From positions 1-42,029 of the forward strand of contig JACZTB010000011.1 of NCBI GenBank assembly GCA_022573895.1: a DNA stretch of 42,029 nt, given 5' to 3'. Source of the stretch: Nitrososphaerota archaeon (GTDB lineage Archaea; Thermoproteota; Nitrososphaeria; Nitrososphaerales; Nitrosopumilaceae). The position numbers were made by a program, and so were the translations under genes. The notes below the pieces were generated by a model that made no database searches, had not been told where the DNA came from, and saw only the letters and a list, made by a program, of their open reading frames with translations. This document shows positions 7,463-14,722 of the stretch, in pieces (the stretch's first letter is position 1; each line of letters begins with the position of its first letter).

Positions 7463-7612
7463 TCACTCTATCTCAAAAATAACTCGTTTTGGTTTGATGT
7501 TTTTTCTTTGAATATCATTGAATTTATCTTTGTTAATAGTACAGGTGATCGTACCATCAGACTCTATTGAACATTTTTGCAGAGGGATTTCATCTTTCAA
7601 ATCATTTTGCAT
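7463..7612 (-). CDS. 49-residue unknown microprotein
   Basis: A complete frame from ATG (7612) to TGA (7463). The protein alternates charged and beta-prone stretches: CSIESDGTITCTINKDKF, with two Cys nine residues apart, and a basic end KPKRVIFEIE. It is the first gene of a two-gene unit with the 42-residue zinc-ribbon protein, only two bases apart. I recognise no family. Codon use and tight spacing make it a likely gene. Confidence 0.6.
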   Translation of the reverse strand: MQNDLKDEIPLQKCSIESDGTITCTINKDKFNDIQRKNIKPKRVIFEIE

Positions 7613-7646
7613 AATAATTGATATCTTTGAGGTATTTTAAACACCC

Positions 7647-7961
7647 CTATTCCAAAGTATAGGAAACACGAATTTTTTTATCAAGTTTTCTTGAAGAAAA
7701 TATTCTATTATTATTTAAAGGAGTTGATATTTTTAAATTAGATTCACTAATTTGATTAGCAACTAATAATTTAGGCTCTATTTCATATTCAAATGTTTGT
7801 TGTTTGAATTTTTTTATCAAATAAAAAATCACATCTCCATAACTTAAATTCCATGTAGCAGAAATTTCATTTGCAACTATTTGTTTTAATTGATCAAGTT
7901 CATTTTTTAAAGAATTATTAATCATTATCTGAGAAAATGATTTTCTGCTAAATCTTTTCAT
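7647..7961 (-). CDS. Small basic protein, possible ribbon-helix-helix regulator
   Basis: A 104-residue, basic protein. The N-terminal 55 residues (SQIMINNSLKNELDQLKQIV followed by LSYGDVIFYLIKKFK) have the strand-helix-helix look of ribbon-helix-helix DNA-binding proteins, where the second helix often starts after a serine. The C-terminal half is polar and less structured. A perfect 12-base palindrome lies one base in front of its ATG, which would fit autoregulation by a dimeric binder. The family call is tentative. Confidence 0.55.
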   Translation of the reverse strand: MKRFSRKSFSQIMINNSLKNELDQLKQIVANEISATWNLSYGDVIFYLIKKFKQQTFEYEIEPKLLVANQISESNLKISTPLNNNRIFSSRKLDKKIRVSYTLE

Positions 7962-7962
7962 G

Positions 7963-7974
7963 TGTATCGATACA
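7963..7974. promoter_or_regulatory. Perfect 12-base palindrome at a start codon
   Basis: TGTATCGATACA is a perfect palindrome, one base upstream of the ATG of the leftward RHH-like gene that starts at 7961. Position and symmetry suggest an operator at the transcription start. Confidence 0.45.
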
Positions 7975-8088
7975 TATGGGATGATTTAAACACCAAGTTT
8001 TATCATAAAGATAAAATATTCAAAAAATATTTACATTAAAAAGAATCTGTTTGAATAATATATCATTTCAATCCATTAGAGTTATTCT

Positions 8089-9909
8089 CTATTTGGGTTT
8101 TCCACAAACACTACATTGAACTCCAATTCCACAAGGAATTTCATGTTCTATTTTTTGCTCAGACAGCTTAATACTAACATTGCCCATTTCGTGTCTTATA
8201 TCTACTATTCCATGTGGTTTTCCTTCTCTCATTAGTTTTTCTTTTATCTCCTGAAATTCTTTTCTTTTCTCTAAGGCAAGAACAAAAGAATTTGAATTCA
8301 TATGTTTGTCATAATCATCATACCAAGTTTCATAAGCTGAACGTAAATCTTTCATCTCAATTTGCTGCAAAATAGTAATATTGGATATTTTTTTTAAAAT
8401 GTATGAATATAATTGAGAAAATTCCTTTAATTCACTTGTTAAATCTGTCCATAATTGGTGATAATTCTCAAACATTTCATCATAGAACATCTCACTTCTC
8501 TTGATATGGGGGGTTGAGAGGCTAGTCGCAAGATCCCTCTTGGCATTGTTTTCCTCAATTACTTGAATTCTAGGGGATATTCGTAAAAAGGCCAAATATA
8601 GGAAGGAAATTTGCCTTTTAAAAATGGAAAGAAACATTTCCACATCAATTTTCTTCAAATTAGTCATGTCAAAATATGAGCCAATTGAGGTTCTCCAAAC
8701 TTTATGCGCAGGTATTAAAAGATGAAAAAATTCTCTATTGATGATTTCAACTAAGCGCTTTTGGTTATCACTTAGATCTGATTCTAATGATATTTTTAAA
8801 ATTTGTTCTGGAGTAGAAAAATTCCATATGGCTTCTATTTTTTCTAGTTTCTTTTTTATTATGCTATTTTTATTTTGAAATCTAATCTTCAATATGCCTT
8901 TATTCAAAAAATCCATTGAAGCATTTTCATTTTTTTCTAATTCCTGTTGAAATGTATCTATAATAAAATTCACACCATCTATTTTTGGAGTTTTATCTTC
9001 TTTTAAGAAATCTAAAATTAATGAAAATGGTTCTAATTCAAAATCATGTGTTATTTTTTTTATCTTTTGCCATATTGGTTTAATTTCAAAAAATTCAGAA
9101 ATATTTTTATCAATTAGATTATGGCACCCTAGCATATAGTTTGATAATTTATATCCTGAAGGTTTTTCCCAGATCAAAAACAAAAAAATTATTCCAAATA
9201 TAGTCAGAGAAATCTTGGAGTCTTTTGTTAATACATCATCTTCAGTTTGGAAAAAAAGGAGACATGGAAAAACATTTGATCTGTTATTATCAAAATTAAA
9301 ATATTTGTTTAATTTACTTAAAGAAATTTTTGTCTTTGATCTTTTTTTTGTCAGTTCAATTAACTTGTCAATTTTTTGATTAGGATTATAGCCAACCGAG
9401 CTCAAAAAGTCTGGTAACCATTTCTTTAGTTCGGGATATTTTTCATATAAAGAATAAAAATGCTTGAGTAACAGAAAGGTGTTTTTCTCTAGTGATGGCT
9501 GAATATTCATAGTATGTAATTTGTAAATTTTGATCATCTCCGGTAAAGAAAATTTTGCTGGATTTTTTGTATTCCAAAAAACATCAAAAATGATCTCCCA
9601 AAACTCATCAATAGTTAAATTACACTCTGTAAATAAAGTAGAGATTCCTGCATGTGTTAATTGTAAGATCTTTTGTGGTTTGCCTCGAATTTTTTTTATC
9701 TCTGCAAATTCTCTTTCAGCATTTTCAATTAACTCCTTTTTTCTTAATTCGTTTACTGCCTTGATTATTGATTGAGGGGTTAATTCAAACTTGTTTGCAA
9801 TTACTACATTTGATGAACGCTCATTTACGAACAAAAATATCATTATCTCTCTTTGTAACCCTGGGAATTTTCTCTTAACGAGGTTAGATTCTTGGATTAT
9901 ATCAGCCAT
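8089..9909 (-). CDS. Large winged-helix protein of unknown function
   Basis: A 606-residue protein. Residues about 14-95 form a MarR-like winged helix: LQREIMIFLFVNERSSNVV, then a recognition-helix region TPQSIIKAVNELRKKELIE and a basic wing KKIRGKPQKILQLT. The long remainder is helical with no motif I recognise. The C-terminus ends with three cysteines (CGIGVQCSVCGKPK), a possible half zinc site that could be completed in a dimer. ATG start. A perfect 17-base palindrome touches the start codon, so it may repress its own gene. It is divergent from the AbrB-like gene at 9968. Confidence 0.7.
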   Translation of the reverse strand: MADIIQESNLVKRKFPGLQREIMIFLFVNERSSNVVIANKFELTPQSIIKAVNELRKKELIENAEREFAEIKKIRGKPQKILQLTHAGISTLFTECNLTIDEFWEIIFDVFWNTKNPAKFSLPEMIKIYKLHTMNIQPSLEKNTFLLLKHFYSLYEKYPELKKWLPDFLSSVGYNPNQKIDKLIELTKKRSKTKISLSKLNKYFNFDNNRSNVFPCLLFFQTEDDVLTKDSKISLTIFGIIFLFLIWEKPSGYKLSNYMLGCHNLIDKNISEFFEIKPIWQKIKKITHDFELEPFSLILDFLKEDKTPKIDGVNFIIDTFQQELEKNENASMDFLNKGILKIRFQNKNSIIKKKLEKIEAIWNFSTPEQILKISLESDLSDNQKRLVEIINREFFHLLIPAHKVWRTSIGSYFDMTNLKKIDVEMFLSIFKRQISFLYLAFLRISPRIQVIEENNAKRDLATSLSTPHIKRSEMFYDEMFENYHQLWTDLTSELKEFSQLYSYILKKISNITILQQIEMKDLRSAYETWYDDYDKHMNSNSFVLALEKRKEFQEIKEKLMREGKPHGIVDIRHEMGNVSIKLSEQKIEHEIPCGIGVQCSVCGKPK

Positions 9910-9926
9910 TTAACTATAATAGTTAA
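9910..9926. promoter_or_regulatory. 17-base palindrome at start of wHTH gene
   Basis: TTAACTAT (9910-9917), one central A, and ATAGTTAA (9919-9926) form a perfect palindrome that directly abuts the ATG at 9907-9909 of the winged-helix gene. The half-site ATAGTTAA also occurs at the integrase start (13366-13373). A binding site for the winged-helix protein itself is the natural hypothesis. Confidence 0.5.
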
Positions 9927-9967
9927 TTTAGGCTTATTTAATATTGGCGGTAACTGCATAAACGTCT

Positions 9968-10228
9968 ATGTCAATAACACAACAATTTCCCAAAAACAAA
10001 CATATGATTGAAAAACAAAATAGGGTGAAAAAACTTGCCAAAATTCCTTCATATCTTTTAACTCATGAATTAACTGCTGCTCTAAAATTAAAAGAACAAT
10101 CTTTTATAATTTTAATTCCACAAAAACTAATTCAAAAACTTGGATATAACGGAGATGAAATTAATTTTGATCTAGTAAAATATGAAAATAAAATACATCT
10201 TATTCAATCAGATGGTGTGCTTAATTGA
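9968..10228 (+). CDS. AbrB/MazE-like small DNA-binding protein
   Basis: An 86-residue protein. The C-terminal half, SFIILIPQKLIQKLGYNGDE followed by a strand, loop and KIHLIQ, fits the swapped-hairpin AbrB/MazE/SpoVT fold (IP..L...LG...GDE pattern). The N-terminal half is basic and helical. ATG start, transcribed away from the 606-residue winged-helix gene, with four-base stop/start overlap with the next gene. AbrB-type proteins act as transcription regulators or as antitoxins; the following protein does not look like a known toxin, so a regulator is more likely. Confidence 0.65.
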   Translation: MSITQQFPKNKHMIEKQNRVKKLAKIPSYLLTHELTAALKLKEQSFIILIPQKLIQKLGYNGDEINFDLVKYENKIHLIQSDGVLN

Positions 10229-10530
10229 AATCAAAACAAAATTCTGATGAATTAGAAGATTTTGCACACAACTACATTCCATTTAGAACGAAATGTCCTG
10301 AATGTATTAGAATAATTAAAGGTAAAAATCATGTTAAAGTTCATAAGAATTTAGCTAGTCTTTCATGGCATATTAAAAGAGAGCACAAAACAATATCCAC
10401 TATTAAATTTAATATGATGGAAATAATAAAACTCTTAAAGACAATATCAAAGGCTCTAAATTTAGGGTTAACGTGCTCTGAAATTACAAAAATATGTAAA
10501 GCATCACATTTAGGAATGATATCATACTAA
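10225..10530 (+). CDS. Small C2H2-type zinc-finger protein
   Basis: A 101-residue protein with TTG start overlapping the AbrB-like gene's stop by four bases. It holds CPEC near residue 24 and H-x4-H in WHIKREHK about 25 residues later, a C2H2-like zinc finger. A basic, helical C-terminal half follows (IIKLLKTISKALNLGLTCSE). Small C2H2 proteins are common in archaeal viruses and plasmids, often as transcription factors. Operon with the AbrB-like protein suggests they work together. Confidence 0.65.
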   Translation: MKSKQNSDELEDFAHNYIPFRTKCPECIRIIKGKNHVKVHKNLASLSWHIKREHKTISTIKFNMMEIIKLLKTISKALNLGLTCSEITKICKASHLGMISY

Positions 10531-10594
10531 TGATTTGTAGTTATGATGATGGAAAGACCTGGATTGATTTAGAATAATTAATTTTTTAATTTGG

Positions 10595-12037
10595 TTAGGA
10601 TTTTATAAAGAGAGAGTCAGAATAAATTTTGATAGGCTCACTAAGATATCTCTGCAAGTCTTGGTCGTGTTTTGAAGTATTTCCAGACTTACAATTTAAG
10701 AAATGATCATCAATATGTATCGAAAAGTCATAATCATATACTGTATCAAAACCAACTTGTAATTCTAGGTCATTTTCAAAAGGTGCGGTATGCTCAATTT
10801 TAAGTTGAAATTCAATTTCTTTTTCAGTACCATCATTAAATTCTTTTTCTATCCATTTATTTTCAGTATGAACAGCTATTTCAAGACTACGTGGATCACC
10901 ATTAATTTTTGATACTTTTGCACCCTTAAATGGAATTGAAGATTTAAAACCAATTGAGTGACCTGTTGTTTTCACTTTTACTGTAAGAGTTCTTACACCT
11001 TCTACAAAATCCTGAATTTGTCTTGAAAAATATTTGCTTCCAAATTTTATTGGTAAAGCAATAATTTTTTCTCTAACCTCTTCTGGAAATTTTCGAATAA
11101 TTTGTTTTGATGATGGACCAATTATTATTAAACTAGGCTCATTTCTTAGCTTTAATTGCTCGATGAATGAATTTAGAATAAATTCATCATTAAATGCATA
11201 ACCCACCACATACCATTTTTCACACTTCATCAATCCACTCTTAAAATCCTGAAAAAGTGCATACCAAGGAAACAAATACAAATCTTTTTGCTGAATTGGA
11301 AATAGCATAACGTCTCCACCAGTTTGATAGGGTAGGAACCCCGAACTTTTTTTCTTAATGAGACTGCCGTTTTCTTTGTTAAATGTCCAATCTAAAGAAC
11401 CATGAAGCTTGGTAAATGAATGATCACCTAAAACTAATCGACCCGTATTGAATGAGTAATTATCAGAATGTGGTTGTTGATCAAAATGATCCTGAGGAGA
11501 TTCACAACTATTCCAAAAATATTCAAAAATATTATCATAGTTTGTAGTATAAGATTTCCAACCTGTTGCTAGATTGTATTTTCCATGGAAAGTTTTGTTA
11601 TTATTTCCTGTGACTATACCAAATAGAGGCACATAGGATTGTTCGTAAACTTCTCGAATCTTATCCTCTGAAAGATTTACTGTGCAAGAATTTTTTATGT
11701 ATTTTTTTAATTTATCTAATAATTTTTTAGCCTTTTCTTTATCATTTCCATCAAATGGTTCAGATAATCCAATTTTTGAAATGTAATACAATGCAAAATG
11801 ACCTAAATCTCTTGCTTTGGTTCCCTTTGAGATTCCTTCTATTACTGATAGCATTGCTTCGATGTCAATTGTTCCACTTCCAAATTGCTCACTGAGAGTT
11901 TTTTTTATCTGTGAATAATAATTAAAAAGTTCATTTTCCTCTTTAAGATCTTCTTCAAACTTTGTGACCATTTCTTGCATAGTGGGTATTTCAAATGGTC
12001 TTGAAGCTCCTGCACCAAAAAATACCAAATCAGGCAT
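10595..12037 (-). CDS. SIR2-domain protein, candidate NAD-degrading defence effector
   Basis: A 480-residue protein. Residues 6-14 read FFGAGASRP, the NAD-binding GAG-S motif; TTNYDNIFE (about 164-172), KLHGSLDW (about 210-217) and VVGYAFND (about 275-282) complete the SIR2 core with its Asn and His. This pattern belongs to SIR2-like NADases of defence systems rather than protein deacetylases, since no zinc-binding cysteines are present. Residues about 350-480 form a beta-rich C-terminal domain of unknown type, perhaps the sensor. ATG start. It sits next to the integrase gene, as cargo of the element. Function as an abortive-infection NADase is inferred from family knowledge. Confidence 0.82.
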   Translation of the reverse strand: MPDLVFFGAGASRPFEIPTMQEMVTKFEEDLKEENELFNYYSQIKKTLSEQFGSGTIDIEAMLSVIEGISKGTKARDLGHFALYYISKIGLSEPFDGNDKEKAKKLLDKLKKYIKNSCTVNLSEDKIREVYEQSYVPLFGIVTGNNNKTFHGKYNLATGWKSYTTNYDNIFEYFWNSCESPQDHFDQQPHSDNYSFNTGRLVLGDHSFTKLHGSLDWTFNKENGSLIKKKSSGFLPYQTGGDVMLFPIQQKDLYLFPWYALFQDFKSGLMKCEKWYVVGYAFNDEFILNSFIEQLKLRNEPSLIIIGPSSKQIIRKFPEEVREKIIALPIKFGSKYFSRQIQDFVEGVRTLTVKVKTTGHSIGFKSSIPFKGAKVSKINGDPRSLEIAVHTENKWIEKEFNDGTEKEIEFQLKIEHTAPFENDLELQVGFDTVYDYDFSIHIDDHFLNCKSGNTSKHDQDLQRYLSEPIKIYSDSLFIKS

Positions 12038-12088
12038 GATAATACTTTATGAATAGATATTAAAAATTGATCATTATACATCTAGATT

Positions 12089-13357
12089 CTAAACTCCTAT
12101 TCTTCTCTCTAAATTTTGTAACTGTCTTGATAAATTATCTACGATTCCACGAAGTTCTTGATTGTCTCTTTGCATATCTGAATAGTTCTGGTCACTCTTT
12201 TCAGTATCTGCAATTGTAAGTGCATGCTCTATCTCCAAGTAAGTTTTAGCTCGTGTTTTCTCATTTTGGCGATAATACACCAACTTCAAAGACTTGTGAC
12301 CCATTAGTGCTTCTGCAAAATCAGATTGGTGGGCATCTGTAACTTGGGTCTTAAACCAGGCCCGAAATGCATGAAAATGGATGGAATTTCTGCCATTTTC
12401 GTTTTTTGTATCAAGCTCTGTAACGTTCTTTATCATATTGGATAACTGCTTTTCTAAATTATGATTTGTGGATAATACACTTTTGGCGTATCTTTCTTCT
12501 TTAGAAATATTTCTGAGATTAGACTCTAGAATACTAATGTTTTTCTTATCCATTTTTTGAAGACCATTATTACCATATTCGTTTTTTTCCAATCGATCTC
12601 TTAGATTCCTTAACCTATCTTCATGTTGTAGTAAAAACACATAATCTTCATTTTTCATCTGTCTGTTCTTTCTTGAAAGATAATCTTTCAATGCACTTGC
12701 AGCTTCAGATGAGATGTGAGTTATTCTAGTTTCTCTAGTCTTTGTTGTTTCTGCCCTTATAGTAATTGTGACAGGTTCTGTGAAATTAATATCTGAGAAT
12801 CGAAGCTGTACAATTTCTCCTATTCTCATTCCACTAGAACATGCAATTAGTACAGTTGCTGCTAGCTTTGCATTTGCAAGTCGAACTATTCTATTTATGA
12901 TATCTTTTGATAGTCCTTTTTCGTAGACATTTATTTTTCGTGGAAGCTTGAATCTCTGCTTTATGTCCTCGTTGTATATTTTACAACCTTCGCCATTTAG
13001 AAACTCCTTTGCTACTGCGATATAATCACAAATTGTCTGATTGCTATATCCAATTTTGTCTGAATTTTCTCGTTTGTATTCTGCTAAAAACGAGTAGAAA
13101 TTATCCAAAATCTCAACTGGGTCTGTCTTTTTTGCCTCTATCTTTCTTAATATCTGAGAAATGTCAAGATTATATTGTATACGTAGGAATCTCATGAATT
13201 TCTTTAGTGCAGAGTTGTAGGTGTTTTTTGTAGAGAAACTACGAGATGTTCTAAACTTTTTCTCAAGAAATCTAGTAATTTTGTCCTCAACTGCCTGAAT
13301 TTGCATCAAGTCTGAGTCTTTCTCTGAGTTACTTAAAGACCGAGATGATAAAGTCAC
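12089..13357 (-). CDS. Tyrosine recombinase (integrase)
   Basis: A 422-residue site-specific recombinase. An N-terminal SAM-like core-binding domain (about 30-140) is followed by the catalytic domain: first Arg in SSGMRIGEIV (about R178), HAFRAW (H-x-x-R, Arg 332), MGHKSLKLVYYR with the likely nucleophile Tyr. A Lys in TTKTRETR is a candidate for the beta-hairpin lysine. The last 50 residues form a leucine-rich coiled coil (DNQELRGIVDNLSRQLQNLE), possibly for multimer contacts. GTG start at 13357, overlapped by a short palindrome. It is intact, unlike split SSV-type integrases. It lies 22 bases from mtnP at the presumed island edge, and so probably moves the island. Confidence 0.92.
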   Translation of the reverse strand: MTLSSRSLSNSEKDSDLMQIQAVEDKITRFLEKKFRTSRSFSTKNTYNSALKKFMRFLRIQYNLDISQILRKIEAKKTDPVEILDNFYSFLAEYKRENSDKIGYSNQTICDYIAVAKEFLNGEGCKIYNEDIKQRFKLPRKINVYEKGLSKDIINRIVRLANAKLAATVLIACSSGMRIGEIVQLRFSDINFTEPVTITIRAETTKTRETRITHISSEAASALKDYLSRKNRQMKNEDYVFLLQHEDRLRNLRDRLEKNEYGNNGLQKMDKKNISILESNLRNISKEERYAKSVLSTNHNLEKQLSNMIKNVTELDTKNENGRNSIHFHAFRAWFKTQVTDAHQSDFAEALMGHKSLKLVYYRQNEKTRAKTYLEIEHALTIADTEKSDQNYSDMQRDNQELRGIVDNLSRQLQNLERRIGV

Positions 13358-13373
13358 TATCTAGTATAGTTAA
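13356..13373. promoter_or_regulatory. Inverted repeat at integrase start codon
   Basis: ACTAT (13356-13360) and ATAGT (13366-13370) flank CTAGT; the right arm extends to ATAGTTAA (13366-13373), identical to the half-site at 9919-9926. It overlaps the GTG start of the integrase and lies between the integrase and mtnP. An operator that shuts off the integrase is possible. Confidence 0.35.
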
Positions 13374-13379
13374 AGATGA

Positions 13380-14171
13380 TTAAAACTCTGCTTCTTCTAA
13401 TGCCTTAGCACAAGAACAGCTTCTAGTTTTAGGAATTTTATCAATCAATTCTGTTAATACTATCTTTGTCTTCTCTACATTTTTTGAAAGTGTCTCTAAG
13501 ACTTTTTTTGCAGTTACAGGTTTTTCAGCCCAAACATCATAATCTGTAACTGTAGAAATTGAAACATAGCATATCTGTGCTTCTCTTGCTAGCTGACATT
13601 CTGGAACAAGTGTCATTCCAATGATATCTGCCCCAGTAAATCTGTATAACCTTGATTCTGCTTTAGTTGAAAATCGCGGTCCTTCAATACAGACATAGGT
13701 ACAATCTTTATGCATTTTCAAATTTTGTTTCTCTGTTACCTGAAGAATTAATGATTGTAATTCTGAACAAAAAGGATCAGCTACTGAAATATGAATTACT
13801 CTCCCTTCTTCTGAAAATGATCCATCTCTTGATTTTGTAAAATCTAAAAATTGTGATGGTAATGCAAAGTCTTCTGGCTCTAACTCTTCTTTTAGACTTC
13901 CAACTGCTGAAGGTGCTATGATCCTTGTCACTCCTAATTCTTTGAATGCCCAAATGTTCGCTTTGTAATTAATCATATGTGGTGGAATGGTGTGTTTTTT
14001 TCCATGCCTTGGAAGAAAAGCAATCTTCCTTCCTTTAAAAATTCCAACTGTTATGGTATCTGAAGGTTTACCATAAGGCGTGTCAATTTTCACTTCTTGT
14101 GGATTTTCAAGTAAACCTGAATCATAAATTCCTGTTCCTCCAAAAATTCCAATCTCAACATCTTTTTCCAT
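13380..14171 (-). CDS. mtnP: S-methyl-5'-thioadenosine phosphorylase
   Basis: A 263-residue enzyme that splits methylthioadenosine with phosphate into adenine and methylthioribose-1-phosphate in the cytoplasm. Seen: the N-terminal [21 protein letters not shown], the phosphate-site FLPRHGKKH, and the nucleoside-site region [16 protein letters not shown]. The C-terminal CSC pair (C252, C254) matches the CXC motif of hyperthermophile MTAP II enzymes, where it takes part in disulfide stability. The ATG overlaps the apt stop by one base, and the product adenine is the substrate of apt, so the two genes form a salvage operon. Confidence 0.95.
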   Translation of the reverse strand: MEKDVEIGIFGGTGIYDSGLLENPQEVKIDTPYGKPSDTITVGIFKGRKIAFLPRHGKKHTIPPHMINYKANIWAFKELGVTRIIAPSAVGSLKEELEPEDFALPSQFLDFTKSRDGSFSEEGRVIHISVADPFCSELQSLILQVTEKQNLKMHKDCTYVCIEGPRFSTKAESRLYRFTGADIIGMTLVPECQLAREAQICYVSISTVTDYDVWAEKPVTAKKVLETLSKNVEKTKIVLTELIDKIPKTRSCSCAKALEEAEF

Positions 14172-14683
14172 TAATACTTCACCAATGATTTACAATCATA
14201 CTTGCTGATTCCTTTCATTCCATTTAGTTCTGTTAACTCTATGATAAACGCAAAACCTGAAATTTTTCCTCCTACTTTTTCAATTAATTTTGCAGATGCT
14301 TTTGCTGTACCACCAGTTGCAAGTAAATCATCACAAATGAGTATTCTTTGCCCTTTTTTGATAATGTCTTTTTGAATCTCTATTGTGTCCTTACCATATT
14401 CAATTGTGTATGATAATTTTGCAGTTTTTCCAGGTAATTTTCCTGCTTTTCTGATCATTATCATACCCTTGTTGTATCTTGAGGCCAAAACACAAGCTAA
14501 AATGAATCCTCTTGATTCAATTCCAGCAAACAAATCAATGTCTTTTGGATGAAAATGTTTTGAAAATTCATCTGCAATTAAAGACAAAGCTGCTGGATCT
14601 TTCAAAATTGGACTAAAGTCTCTAAACAATATTCCTTTTTTAGGAAAATTAGGAAATTCGGCAATTTTTTCTCTAAGATTCAT
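14171..14683 (-). CDS. apt: Adenine phosphoribosyltransferase
   Basis: A 170-residue type I phosphoribosyltransferase that makes AMP from adenine and PRPP. Diagnostic segments are [17 protein letters not shown] near the N-terminus, [10 protein letters not shown] (about 54-63) and the PRPP-binding loop [14 protein letters not shown] (about 115-128). The length is that of typical Apt. First gene of the apt-mtnP unit, with stop and start sharing one base. Together they recycle adenine released from methylthioadenosine, a by-product of polyamine synthesis. Confidence 0.96.
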   Translation of the reverse strand: MNLREKIAEFPNFPKKGILFRDFSPILKDPAALSLIADEFSKHFHPKDIDLFAGIESRGFILACVLASRYNKGMIMIRKAGKLPGKTAKLSYTIEYGKDTIEIQKDIIKKGQRILICDDLLATGGTAKASAKLIEKVGGKISGFAFIIELTELNGMKGISKYDCKSLVKY

Positions 14684-14722
14684 GATGAGTGAGGTTTCTC
14701 GGTAAAATAAAATTGTTTGAAA

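Larger units (their letters stand above)
1..13379. mobile_element. Accessory island, probable integrated pPolB element
   Basis: This stretch contrasts with the housekeeping genes to its right. It holds a protein-primed type family B DNA polymerase, a tyrosine recombinase, defence-type genes (OLD, HEPN, SIR2), several small zinc-ribbon or regulator-like proteins and almost no metabolic genes. The right limit is set by the start of the recombinase gene, 22 bases from mtnP, a chromosomal purine-salvage gene. The left limit lies outside the window. I found no terminal inverted repeat, no tRNA gene at the border and no pair of att repeats, so the exact ends are unknown. It may be one element or several insertions side by side. 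Confidence 0.5.

Noticed and set aside
10531-10594. ATGATGA near 10545 as a C box of a box C/D guide RNA
   Set aside because: No CTGA D box at a suitable distance and no second C'/D' pair.
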